Assembly (NCBI RefSeq): GCF_963169125.1
Contig: NC_084797.1
Span: 104,867,868-104,931,867, forward strand
DNA length: 64,000 nt
Origin: Humulus lupulus
Lineage: Eukaryota > Streptophyta > Magnoliopsida > Rosales > Cannabaceae
Direction: 5' to 3'
Part shown: piece by piece, positions 43,824 to 54,522 of the stretch
Position numbering within the stretch: position 1 is the first letter of the stretch
Layout of the letters: every line of letters starts with the position of its first letter
The notes under the pieces: generated by a model
Databases searched by the model: none
Told to the model about the DNA's origin: nothing
The model's input: the letters and a program-made list of their open reading frames with translations, nothing else
Made by a program: the position numbers and the translations under genes

Positions 43824-43836
43824 ACTATCCCTTCCT
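43824..43836 (-). other. Tek-A polypurine tract
   Basis: On the minus strand AGGAAGGGATAGT lies directly before the 3' LTR start TGTAACG, preceded by AGGACAAAATTCCC, the normal chromoviral context. Confidence 0.8.
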
Positions 43837-43859
43837 AATGGGAATTTTGTCCTCGAAAT

Positions 43860-44246
43860 TTACCTGAACAACTCAGGATACTGATCCCACATCACTGTCT
43901 CAATCTCCCAGGTCGCCTCCTCGACCTTACTTTTCCTCCACAGCACTTTAACAAGAGGAATCGTCTTATTCCGCAATACTTTATCCTTCCGATCCAAGAT
44001 TTGAACTTGTTGCTCCTCATAAGCCAAATCTGTCTGTAACTCCAAATCGTCATACCTCAACACATGAGTTACATCTGAGACGTACTTCCGAAGCATAGAG
44101 ACATGGAATACGTCATGAACCCCAGATAACGATGGTGGCAAAGCTAATCTGTAAGCCACCTGACCAATCCTTTCCAAGATCTCAAATGGTCCAATGAATC
44201 TAGGGCTTAGCTTGCCCTTCTTTCCAAACCTCCTCACCCTTCGCAA
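43860..44246 (-). pseudogene. Tek-A integrase C-terminus and chromodomain-like tail
   Basis: [20 protein letters not shown] is the GPF/Y-type module, followed by [20 protein letters not shown] and [20 protein letters not shown]. The end, [20 protein letters not shown], is the chromodomain core, which in chromoviruses is thought to guide integration to heterochromatin. The frame is open from 44246 to 43860; a TGA at 44256-44258 (Arg CGA expected) cuts it from the integrase core. Confidence 0.8.
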
Positions 44247-44255
44247 AGGTGAGAC

Positions 44256-45263
44256 TCAAAGAAACACATGGTCGCCAACCTGGAACTCCACGTCCCTACG
44301 CTTAGGATCTGCATAGCTTTTCTGTCTACTCTGAAAAGCGAGCATTCTAGCCCGGATCTTCTCTATAGCTTCACTTGTCCTCTGAACCATATCTGGTCCC
44401 AAATATCTCCTCTCACCCATCTCATCCCAATGAATGGGTGATCTACACTTCCTCCCATACAACATCTCATAGGGAGCCACTCCAATCATTGAATGATAAC
44501 TATTATTATACGAAAATTCAATCAACGGAAGATACTTACTCCATGAACCCTCAAAATCAATCACACATGCTCTGAGCATATCCTCCAATACCTGAATCGT
44601 CCTCTCAGACTGTCCGTCAGTCTAATGATGAAAGGTCGTACTGAACTTTAACTGAGTCCCCAAAGCCTTCTGCAGGCCACCCCAAAACTTGGAAGTGAAA
44701 ATTGGATCCCGGTCTGACACTATAGACTTAGGAACCCCATGGAGACGTATGATCTCCCTCACATAAAACTCTGCATACTGATCCACAGTATATGTCGATC
44801 TCACTGGTAGAAAATGGGCTAACTTGGTGTATCTATCCACTATCACCAACACCGAGTCATGAAACCCCACTGTCCTGGGTAAACCTCCCACAAAATCCAT
44901 AGTAATGTCCTCCCATTTCCATTCAGGAATACCCAAAGGCTGAAGCAACCCTGCTGGTCGCTAATGCTTAGCTTTCACCTGCTGATAGGTTAAGCATCTG
45001 GCAACGTACTCTACCACATCCTTCTTCATCCCGGGCCACCAATACAATGTCCATAAATCTTGGTACACCTTCATGGTACCCGAATGAAGCAAGTACGGCG
45101 TCGTATGAGACTCATCTAGAATCTCTCGTCTAATCCCTTCATCAGCTGGAACACATATCCGCCCCTGATACCGAAGTAATCCAACCTTAGATATAGAATA
45201 GTCCTTAGCTACTCCTGCTAAAACATCCTCTCTAACCCTCTGTAACTGAGCATCTTCCAACTA
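44256..45263 (-). pseudogene. Tek-A integrase
   Basis: From 45260: LQRVREDVLAG, then ILDESHTTPYLLHSGTMKVY (His pair) and RCLTYQQVKAKH (second Cys of the zinc module replaced by Tyr). A TAG at 44961-44963 stands for Gln. The core has DITMDFVGGLP, VSDRDPIFTSKFWGG and GQSERTIQ, so the D-D-E triad is intact. A TAG at 44622-44624 stands for Gln in FH-x-stop-TDG. It then reads SWSKYLPLIEFSYNNSYHSM and YEMLYGRKCRSPI. It is inactive because of three to four stops rather than catalytic loss. Confidence 0.85.
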
Positions 45264-45299
45264 TCCTTCTCTGATCCGCTCCAACAGAGTCAACTGCAG

Positions 45300-45860
45300 A
45301 GTAATATTGGCCAACCGGCCTACCACCAACTCTATCCCTGCTCTGACCATCTCATCAGCTAACTCCCTTGATATCTGAACAGAACTATACAACTGACCTG
45401 GACCTCTCCGGCTCAATGCATCTACCACCACATTGGCTTTCCCCGGATGGTAAAGAATATCACAATCATAGTCCTTTACCAACTTCAGCCAACGCCTCTG
45501 TCTCATGTTCAGGTCCTTTTGTGTAAAGAAATACTGCAGGCTCTTATGATCAATGTATACCTCGCACTTCTCCCCATACAGATAGTGTCACCAAATCTTT
45601 AGTGCAAACACCACTGCTGCTATCTCCAAATCATGGGTAGGATACCGCTGCTCATACTCCTTCAGCTGTCGTGATGCATAAGCAATAACCTTCTCATTCT
45701 GCATCAACACACAACCTAGGCCTAACCTCGATGCATCGCAGTACACCACAAACTTCCCTTCCCCTGAAGGAAGACTCAACACTGGCGTTGTAATAAGCCG
45801 TCGCTTAATTTCTTGAAAACTGTCTTCACACTTGTCTGACTAGATAAACTTCAGATTCTT
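45300..45860 (-). pseudogene. Tek-A RNase H
   Basis: [20 protein letters not shown] (first Asp), [19 protein letters not shown] (Glu) and [11 protein letters not shown] (Asp, in DHKS). [20 protein letters not shown] closes the domain. A TGA at 45588-45590 replaces the Arg expected after LKIW. TAG at 45261-45263 separates it from the integrase frame, again at an expected Gln. Confidence 0.8.
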
Positions 45861-45889
45861 CCGTGTCAATTCTGTCATCGGTGCTGCTA

Positions 45890-46600
45890 TCTTCGAGAAA
45901 CCCTCTAAAACCGTCTGTAGTAACCTGCCAAACCAAGAAAACTCCACACCTCTGAGGCGTTCCTTGGCCTCGGCCAATCCCTGACCGCCTCTACCTTAGA
46001 TGAATCCACCTTAATCCTATCTGCACCCACGATATGTCCAAGGAATGTCACTTCTGGTAACCAAAATTCACATTTCTTAAACTTGGCGTACAACTGATGC
46101 TCCCTCAATCTCTGAAGATCCTGTCGAAGATGAAGCTCGTGCTCTGCCTCTGAACTAGAATACACCAAGATGTTATCGATGAAGACAATAACAAACTGAT
46201 CTAGGAAATCCTTGAACACTCTGTTCATTAGATCCATAAAGGTTGCTGGGGCATTGGTTAAACCAAAAGACATGACCATGAACTCATAGTGCCCATACCG
46301 CATTCACAAGGCCGTCTTAGGTATGTCCTCATCCTTGATCCTCAGCTGGTGATAACCAGATCAAAGAACAATCTTTGAGAACACCGTCTTACCCTGCAGC
46401 TAATAGAACAAGTTGTCAATCCTTGGTAGGGGATACTTATTCTTAATAGTCAACTTGTTCAATTCCCTGTAGTCTATGCACATTCTCAAGGTCCCGTCCT
46501 TCTTCTTCACAAACAGAACTGGAGCACCCATGGCGAGTAACTAGGCCTGATATACCCCAAATCCAGAAGCTCCTGTAGTTGTATCTTTAATTCTTTCAGT
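45890..46600 (-). pseudogene. Tek-A reverse transcriptase, catalytic residue changed
   Basis: A 1-bp deletion near 46532 (in SPWG-APV) shifts the frame. Then [20 protein letters not shown] and [12 protein letters not shown] follow. Stops: TAG at 46400-46402 (Gln expected), TGA at 46361-46363 and 46304-46306 (Arg expected in both). The catalytic motif reads [10 protein letters not shown]: the second Asp of the FIDD box is Asn (codon AAC, plus-strand GTT at 46172-46174), a G-to-A change that should abolish polymerase activity. [19 protein letters not shown] and [13 protein letters not shown] follow. Confidence 0.85.
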
Positions 46601-47519
46601 TCCACCGTGCCATCCTATATGGTTCCCTTGACACTGGCTCTGTCCATGGCGCCAACTCAATGACAAACTGAATCTCCTTACACGGCGGCAACCCTGGCAA
46701 GTCCTCCGGGAATACATCCAAGAACTCGCAAACCAGTCTGGTCTCCTCCGGCACTACTGGTGAAATTCTAGTGGTATCCACCACACTAGCCAGAAAGCCT
46801 ATACATCCACCTTGTAACAAGTCTCTGGCTCTCAACACCGATATCTTGGGTACGCGAGGTCCATGCATTGCTCCCACAAAAACAAAGGAATCCTCGCCCT
46901 CTGGCTCAAAAGTCACCATCTTCTTCCTGCAGTCACTAGTAGCTCCATATCTAACCAACCAATCCATACCTAAAATCATATCAAAGTCCTCCATACTCAA
47001 CTCAATTAGATCTACTGATAACTCCCTACCATCAACTATCACTGGCAGTGCTCTAATCCACCTCCTAGATACTACCAGTTCTCTTGTAAGCAAGTTAGTC
47101 CCAAACCCTGAAGTACTATACTCACTAGGTCTACACAGTCTATCAATCACCTTATCAGATACAAACGAATGCGTAGCACCAGAGTCTATCAAAACAGTAA
47201 AAGAAGTGCCAGCGCTAGAAAGCTGACTTGTCACTACCGAGGGACTAGCCTCAGTCTCTGCCTGCGTCAGGGTAAACACTCGAGCTGGAGTCAAGCTGTC
47301 CACCTTCCCTGTGTCTCCCTTCTTCACTGTCAGGCAATCCTTCCTGAGGTGTCCCACCACCTCGCACAAAAAACAAGCTTTAGCCCGACACTCGCCCGGA
47401 TGGCGTCTCCTGCACCTCGTGCACTCCGGATAAGTCCTCCATGTATCACCGCCTCCCTGACGGCCACCCTGGGTACCCCCGACCTCTCCTATCAGGACCA
47501 GGAGTGATCGAAGCATCAT
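46596..47519 (-). pseudogene. Tek-A zinc knuckle, aspartic protease and RT linker (open frame)
   Basis: A 307-codon open frame. CRAKACFLCEVVGHLRKDC holds the CCHC knuckle (C-x2-C-x4-H-x4-C). RVFTLTQAETEASPSVVTSQ leads to the protease active site VLIDSGATHSFVSD with D-S-G intact, then LIELSMEDFDMILGMDWLVR. The tail EFLDVFPEDLPGLPP enters RT. It starts in a different register from gag, so a frameshift near 47560 separates the two; intact relatives use one gag-pol frame. Confidence 0.8.
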
Positions 47520-47616
47520 GAGTCTTCCTCTTCAACTCACTGGGGCCTCCGCCCCTACCTGAACCAGAATATGGAGGCACCGCCCTGCGGCCCTCCCTCC
47601 TCACAACACTTTCTCT

Positions 47617-48400
47617 CTATATCTTGTTTTTTGCTTCCTCAGCGGTAAGAGCCTTCTCCACAGCCTGGGCATAAGTTGTCCCTCCAGGAACTGTGGTAAT
47701 TCTCATATCTCGGGCTATCATAGCATTCAGCCCTCTAATAAATCTGTCCTGGCTAGCTGCATCCGTAGGCACAAGATCTGGTGCAAATTTTGTAAGTCTG
47801 TCAAACTTCATGGCATATTCTGTAACTGTCATACTGCCCTGAACTAACCCCACAAACTCATTTATCTTCGCTGCCCTGATGGCAACATTATAATACTTTT
47901 GACTGAATAGATCCTTGAATCCTTCCCAAGTCAATGCAGTAGCATCTCTGGTCTGTGATGCCACCTCCCACCAGATTCTGGCATCCTCCCTCAACATATA
48001 AGTGGCACAGGCCACTCTGTCATGTCCCTCTACCCTCATAAAATCAAGAATGGCAGTAATCATGGTCATCCACTGCTCAGCCTTCAGTGGATCAGGTCCT
48101 CCCTCAAAGATTGGGGGGCTGTTGCTTCCTGAACCGCTCATACAACGGCTCCCATTTGTTCCCAACCTCAACTGGCTACACTACAGGTACCACTACAGGT
48201 GGCACAATAGGGGCAACACTCCCAGATGGAGCCTGCTGCCGCAGAATTCGAATATGTTCATCTTGGCTCTGTAGCTGAGCCTGCATGTCTGCCATCAACT
48301 GCTGCCAGTTCTCAGGGACTGGCGGAGGGGTCTGGCCCTAATCATCATCTCTAGCCCCAGACCTGCTGGCTAGTCGTGTTGATTTTCTTGGACGGATAAC
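47617..48400 (-). pseudogene. gag: Tek-A gag
   Basis: The N-terminal part (about 48400-48130) is in another register: RKSTRLASRSGARDDD, stop, PPPVPENWQQLMADMQAQLQ. No ATG stands at the expected start near 48404. From 48150 the frame 48171-47617 carries PPIFEGGPDPLKAEQWMTMI, LREDARIWWEVASQT, KDLFSQKYYN and GSMTVTEYAMKFDRL, the capsid core. It ends in TAG at 47617-47619 where Trp is expected (NKI-stop-RE; Tek-C reads NKIWRE). Confidence 0.8.
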
Positions 48401-48770
48401 TATCCAAGTCAATCTGCAATCAATGACTCGGCAATCAGGCTATGATGACAGGGTAATAATCCTTTCATGATCCATCACTGGAACTCCAATCATTCACAAG
48501 CAATCATTATATAGCAGTTCATCCAGATATTCATTCACATGCACAGCAGTGCTAATAAGGACGCCTCAATAACATCATACAATAGTCAAGAGCCAGGCCC
48601 TATCAGTATCTCATGCTCCCTATTAATCAAACAGATATCAACAGTCATATCTCATTCAAATCATTTAAACACATAATCAAGTGTACACAATTACCAAACC
48701 CTGAGTTGAGCTTGTCTCTCGCGACGAATGTACATATCCAGCCAGTCTTCAGGACCCATAAACCTAGGAT

Positions 48771-48784
48771 GCTCTGATACCAAG
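48771..48784 (-). other. Tek-A primer-binding site (initiator Met tRNA)
   Basis: On the minus strand TTGGTATCAGAGCATC follows the 5' LTR after two bases: a perfect TGGTATCAGAGC match to the initiator tRNA-Met complement (plus-strand GCTCTGATACCA at 48771-48782). Confidence 0.9.
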
Positions 48785-48785
48785 T

Positions 48786-51208
48786 TGTAACGCCCTAGAT
48801 AGCCAAGAACGTTACACTGTAGGTTTATAAAAGTGCTAGACTTGCAAATCAAGTCATTTAATTAAAAACGTGTTACCAAAACTATAAAGGAACTAGGGTT
48901 AAAACGCTTTGGTCTCAAAAGTCACATTTTTCATAAAGAAACATTTCCTGTTTACACGGGATCCCAAAAAATATAAAGATTAAACCATTTACAAAAGATA
49001 CAGAAATTAAATATAGTAGTAGCCATATTAAGGCAAAATGGACTATGAGGCAATCTTTGTCCTGATCCAGTCCTCTGCCATGGCGACCGAACAGCTGGCT
49101 ATGTACATTCAACCCCGCAGCTCTCCATCTCAGGATTGGTCCAACTTTCCTTTGCCTTTACCTGCGCCACGTAGCACCCGTGAGCCAAGGCCCAGCAAGA
49201 AAACACAACAACAAAGCATAAGCAGTCAACAAACAATCCAATATCTCATATTGCATAACATATTCTCAGCCATATAATCACTCAGAATAATCAAATATTC
49301 AGCATACCAAACACATCAACTCATATCATACATCAATTCACAAATGATAACTAGTGTAAGCGCCCTCAGGCCGCACCCTCCATTATCCCACTCACTTCGG
49401 CCTGCTTAAACCGAGCTCAGTGAATATTAAGTTGTCCTCGGCTACCAGTGGCCAAGCCGCGCCCTGTGCGCAAATATGGTGCACGACACTCTTAGGCCGC
49501 TATCACATGTCCCATGGCATAATACCATCATTGACATTATACAGATATCGGGAGCACTTAGTCCTTTCACAAACATATAACCGGGTGCAGTTTTCTTACC
49601 TTTAGATTCGCTAGCTTTGTTCACTTGACTCCTTGAGCACGATCCCTCTCGAGCCCTAGCGCTCACCTAATCACAATCATAGGACAAAGTCATCATCAAA
49701 CCTCAAGTCCAAAACCTCGCCTCGGGACCAATCTCGAGCCCCCGGGAAGTCCTAATTCCACCAAACAGGGTGGGGGAATCGAACCCTGAACCCTTGGTCA
49801 AAAACCCTTGTAAATAACCCTAAAATCCCTTTCTGAAGATAGGGCAGCACTACAGCTCTCTAACGAGGGCGCTACAGCGCTACAAGCAGAACCAAAATCC
49901 ACCAGAAAGCATGGCCTAGCGCTACAGCGCCTAAAGTCTAGCGCTGCAGCGCTAGTCACTGACAACCGACACCCCAATTTTCCTTCCTGCATTTTCCTCG
50001 AACCAGACTTAACCAAAACTTCTCCAAACCTTCACCAAACTCAAAAACAAGCTTGTTAACACATTCCACTCATCCAAAGCATCCCAAATACTCAAAACCC
50101 AAACACATGCATCCCTAATCTCAAAATTCACCATAGCCACTTTTAGACTTCAAAACTCAGCAGAAACCAGTCAAAACATCAAAGTTAAAAGCTCAGAATT
50201 TATACCATTGATGGAAATTCAATTTCAAGTTAGCCTCTAGACCTCCTTAGCTTTCTCTTTCTTAAACCTTGGCTCCAACTTCCCTAGAATTCCCCATCAA
50301 CACAACTTAGATACCTTAGTTAAAAACCAAAACCAGAATTGAAGGAACTACAAAGTGTTACCTCAAGTGATGGTGTGTTCTTGCTAAGCTCTTCCAACTA
50401 CTCAAGCCTAGCTCAGGATTCCTGTTGCTCAGCCTAACCTAGCTCCCCTAAGAGTTTTGCTCCAAGAAAACGCCCAGAAATGGTCAAGGAGATCACCAAC
50501 CGACTCTTAGGAAAACAGCTCTGTTTTCTCGCTTTTCTTTTTCTTCCTTTTCCTTCTTTTCTTTCTTTCCACAGCCTTCTACCTTTTCCTACAATTCCCA
50601 CTAAGTATAAAGCCTCAACATACTTATCTCTAAGAAGCCAATTGAGCAAAATTCCCTCCCTATTAATTCTAAACCCTTTAATCCACTTAGGGGCATTTTA
50701 GTCATTTTACCCAATTCTCGCTAATTCCTCGTGTGTCTCTAATATTTTCCTCTTACCTCCCGATACCTAATTAATCACCAATTATATTCCTTGATGTCAA
50801 AATAGACTCCAATATACTCACTAAATTCCCATTTATACCCCCAGGCTCACCCCGGGCCGGGTATAAATCCCCGCCGTGACTTTTCCGCTAAACCGCTGAC
50901 TAGGATCGTCTTGAGTCACAGATCACAGATATATACGCATAATAATGTGGTCTCAACAATTATCACATATATAGATACAGTTATGCCCATAATGGCCAAA
51001 ATTACGATTATGCCCTTCTAACCTAATCAGGGCCTACATGCATACCAATACACATAGTCATGCATCTCGAATATTCAAATAGTCATATAACATGCTTTAG
51101 ATCATAATCATGCATTTTACTCATTAAAGTCACACATATTTCTCATTATGCCCTCCAAGCACACTAATCAAGGCCCTTAAGCCTTATTAGCGAATTTGGG
51201 TCGTTACA
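48786..51208 (-). mobile_element. Tek-A 5' LTR (minus orientation)
   Basis: 2423 bp, TGTAACGCCC to TCGTTACA, matching 41404-43823 throughout. The leader hairpin is at about 49918-49955. It lies next to the PBS, which identifies it as the upstream LTR. Confidence 0.9.
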
Positions 51209-51490
51209 TGCACGCTTGTGTACTAGACTTCGGAGGATCATGGAGTAAGTATTTTCCACTTATAGAGTTATCCTACAATAATAGATACAAGGAAATTATC
51301 GGTATGGTACCCTATGAGTTACTTTATGGAAGGAAGTGCCGATCGTCGTTACATTTGGACGAGGTAGGAGAAAGACAACTTCTTGGACCCGAAGCTGTTA
51401 GAGAGGCTCGAGATGAACTGGAGCTGATTAGAAAGCGTACACTCGCTGCTCAGAGTCGAGAAAAGAGTTATGCGGATGCCAAGTGATGAG
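51209..51490 (+). pseudogene. Tek-B integrase, continuation after Tek-A
   Basis: Reads ACVLDFGGSWSKYFPLIELS, YKEIIGMVPYELLYGRKCRS, DEVGERQLLGPEAVREARDE and LAAQSREKSYADAK, then TGA. It follows EDMLR at 41403 without loss once Tek-A is removed, which places the insertion exactly. Confidence 0.85.
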
Positions 51491-51948
51491 ATGTGGAATT
51501 CAAAGTCAGAGATTATGTCTTCTTAAGAATATCTCCTATGAAAGGAGTGAAGATGTTTGGGAAGAAAGGAAAACTTAGGCCCCAATTTATAGGTCATTTT
51601 GAGATATTAGACAAGGCGGGACCAATATCATATAGATTAGCCCTACCGCCAGCTCTAGCAGATAGCCACAATGTGTTTCACATCTCGATGTTGCATAGAT
51701 ATGTGACAGACCCATCCCACGTTATCAAGTATGATACGTCAGCACTTCAGAAAGACTTGAGTTACGGGGAACAAATGGTTAGCTTTAAAGATAAGGGGAT
51801 GAAGAATTATAGTCTAAGAGTTTTAAAATAGTCAAGGTTTTATGGAGTAACAGTACAGAACGGGAGGCAACGGGGGAGTTGGAGGGAGACATATGAGCAC
51901 AGTATCTGGAATTGGTTGGTGAGTAAATTTTGGGGAAGAAATTCTTTT
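51491..51948 (+). pseudogene. Tek-B integrase C-terminal module
   Basis: VEFKVRDYVFLRISPMKGVK, FGKKGKLRPQFIGHFEIL and ALPPALADSHNVFHISMLHR are the usual post-integrase blocks. After SYGEQMVSFKDKGMKNYSLR the frame ends in TAG. A damaged tail to about 51945 (VTVQNGRQRGSW) stands where the chromodomain-like part with its conserved Trp and acidic residues should be. Confidence 0.75.
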
Positions 51949-51962
51949 AAGCAGGGGAGAAA
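51949..51962 (+). other. Tek-B polypurine tract
   Basis: AAGCAGGGGAGAA directly before the 3' LTR TGTAGTG. Confidence 0.8.
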
Positions 51963-53911
51963 TGTAGTGTCTCAAAATTTTACTTAGCTAGATAGCAGTA
52001 GTAGCAGCAGTTAGTATTCCAGTTTTCACGATTATTGGTTCAAGTCGAGCTTTAGTTTCAAACTCGTAGAAATAGTTATAAATTTTATAAGTTTAACCTA
52101 TAGTTTTAAAATATTAATTTTAACATAAGTTTTGATTACATAGTTGATCCTAGAAGTGATATTTATTATAACCTAAGGTTTAGATAGAATAATTAAGAAC
52201 GTGACAGTTGTCACATGCATGTTTATTAAGGATTTAAGGATTTTAGATGAATAAATTAATAAAGGATAGATCTAGAAGGTCTAGAACCTTCCAGCAGCTG
52301 TTAGGATCACATTTTATTCAGTCAAAACTATTTTACCAAACCTCAAGTGTGCTGAAAGTGTTCAAAAACATGTTTAAAATATCATCGTATCGTAGCTATA
52401 GAGGCCGATATATCGCCTATGGGTGATACGGAAAACACGTCGACATCGCACAAAAGAAACCACGGAGGCTCAAGATATAGGGGCAGGCGATATATCGCCT
52501 ACAGGGGGATATATATCGACTCCCTTTGGCATATTTAAAATTTCATGGAATCCAAGATAGAAACAACCCTCAACAACTTGGACTTGCTCTTGAACGTCTT
52601 TTACCAAGTTCTGGGCATCAATTGAGCATAAGCTTCAATTTTTATTCATTTTAAAAGGAGTTAGTTTCACTCCTTGAACTCTATAAATAGGACCTTTCAC
52701 CTAGCCATTTGCCTCATCATTCAAGTATTCTTGAGAGCCTCCAAGCTAGTAAGTTCATTCTAGAGAGAAACATAGGGTTTTTGGTGAAAAGCTTTCCAAT
52801 CTAAGCTTTTCTAAACACTTAGGAAGTAAGACAGAGTGATATTTCGGTGTTGAGGTGTAGATTGAAGTTCTAATCTATCTAAGGTAATCTTTACTTCAAG
52901 TTTAGTTTATTATAGTTCCTCTTATTCTTTAATTTTCTTCAAAATCCTAACTTGTTATTATGGCTTTTGGTTAGGTCTTTGAGTTTCTTAAAACTAAAGG
53001 TTTTCTATAAGTTCTTATCTTGATGGTTTAGATCTTCTCTTCATCTTCATTTCTTTAGAAAACTTATGGATCTTACTGTTTGGTTTTACGAGTTTTCAAT
53101 CCCATTCTTGTCTCCAATATCTCGATTTTTTGGTAAGGAAAATAGGTTAGATTTTATGTGTTATTATTATGTTTATGTGCTATCTGTCTTTGTAAGTATG
53201 TATGTATATGTTTTATGTTGCAGTCTCTTGGGAAATGTAGTTGCTTAGATAGCAAATAAGTAAATCCCAAGATTTTGTATCTTTATCATAGACTATAGTT
53301 ATGATTTAACCTACCTCAAATAGTAGCAAGAGGACCTAGATGGTTTATCATATACTATATTGTGTTTAAACCTACCTCGAATAGTAGCAAGAGGACCTAG
53401 ATGGTTTCTATCACATACTACAGGAATGAGTTAATGGCCATTAATATTGTAGTCCTATGTTTTATGATTTACGTTTTATGTCATACGTTTTATGATTTAT
53501 GTTTTAGTCTTATGTTTTATGATATGTTTTAGTAGTTTTTCCTTACTGGGCATTAAGGTTGTTTCTTTTTATTTTAGATGGTGCAGGAAAATGAGCATGG
53601 AAGGCGGGATGGATTCATGGCAACTTTGGCATGTGTATTGGGCGAGAACTGAATGAATGGATTGATGGGAAAGATTGAGGAGGACGTTTTGTTTCAAGTC
53701 CTTTCAAATATGTATTTATGTTTTTCCCATTTAGTATTTGAACAATTAATTAAAGGTTTTGTTTTCTTTATGATTTTATGTAATAACAATGGGATCCCGC
53801 ATTTTGGATTTTAATAATAAAGTTCTATTATTTTATGCATGTATTCAAAAATAGTAGTTATGCTAAGTAGATGTAATGGTTCGAGGTCTTAGAGTTAGTC
53901 GGGGCATCACT
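51963..53911 (+). mobile_element. Tek-B 3' LTR
   Basis: 1949 bp, TATA box TATAAATA at 52682-52689. It carries the same CGATATATCGCC motifs (52405-52515) and the same duplicated CCTACCTC-AATAGTAGC block (53310-53410). It ends GGGGCATCACT where the 5' copy ends GGGGCATTACA, so the terminal A is mutated to T. TATGT follows. Confidence 0.85.
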
Positions 53912-53916
53912 TATGT

Positions 53917-54300
53917 GGTGCAGGTAAGGGAAAAAGAAAGCTAGACCAGTCATGAGATGGAGAGCTTCGGTGGCGGCGTATACATATGTGACTGCTTGTC
54001 CACCACGGGCGAGGATGTCTCGAAGGAACTAGGGTTGTATCCCTTATTTTGTCGCTTAGGTCAGCTGGTTGTAACTTTTGATTTGTATATACCCTTTTAA
54101 ACATCTATTTGTAACATTTTAAGATCATATGTATGTATTAAACTTTTAAATGAAAAGTCAATGTTTCCTTTGACCAAAATTTTTAATCCTAACCCTTGAC
54201 ATTAACATTCGTTACACATTTATAACCAACGACTTGATTAGCAAGTCTGACACTATTTAAAGTACATAGTGTAATGGTCCTGGATTAGGAGGACGCTACA
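53917..54300 (+). mobile_element. Tek-C 5' LTR, right piece
   Basis: Continues the LTR interrupted at 25687. GGTGCAGGTAAGGG, GCGTATACATATGTGACTG, GTCGCTTAGGTCAGCTGG and ATTAGGAGGACGCTACA correspond to 16605-16993 of the solo LTR. It ends CGCTACA at 54300. Confidence 0.85.
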
Positions 54301-54303
54301 ACT

Positions 54304-54316
54304 AGGTATTAGACCT
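54304..54316 (+). other. Tek-C primer-binding site, decayed
   Basis: TAGGTATTAGACCTG stands where TTGGTATCAGAGCCTG is normal; it is still recognisable as initiator tRNA-Met type. Confidence 0.6.
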
Positions 54317-54522
54317 GCCAAGGTTTAAGGGTTCCTAAACACTGCTCGGGCATGTACACTCGCTACTAAAGACAAGATCAACTCAAGGTTTGGTAACTAC
54401 TTATGTGATTAAGTGTTTGAATGTTTAAATAAATGTGTATGCCTTATCTGCATGTCTGTTTAGGGAGCATGAGATATTCAGATAGGGCCTGGCCCTTGAC
54501 TGTTGCATGAAGTATAAAGAAC

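Larger units (their letters stand above)
41404..51208 (-). mobile_element. Tek-A: full-length chromovirus (Tekay/Del-like), 9.8 kb
   Basis: LTRs at 41404-43823 (3') and 48786-51208 (5'), each about 2.42 kb, both TGTAACG...CGTTACA. The internal region of 4.96 kb encodes gag, protease, RT, RNase H, integrase and a chromodomain-like tail, all on the minus strand. The flanks are TGCGT (41399-41403) and TGCAC (51209-51213); each differs from TGCGC by one base, so a mutated TSD is likely. The LTRs differ by several percent in segments compared. The element is structurally complete but inactivated by stops. Confidence 0.9.
25688..53911 (+). mobile_element. Tek-B: chromovirus with three nested insertions
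   Basis: 5' LTR 25688-27659, 3' LTR 51963-53911, TSD TATGT. Its body is 28.2 kb long but only about 10 kb is its own sequence. The rest is Ath-D (28815-35185), a solo LTR (35768-38156) and Tek-A (41404-51208). Own coding parts in order: gag (28810, 35191-35767, 38162-38760), protease, RT, RNase H, integrase and a C-terminal domain, all with stops. The lineage is chromoviral (Tekay/Del-like) by its integrase and C-terminal sequence. Confidence 0.85.

Noticed and set aside
48771..48782. tRNA gene near the initiator-Met match
   Set aside because: Only the 3' terminal complement is present, next to an LTR: a primer-binding site.
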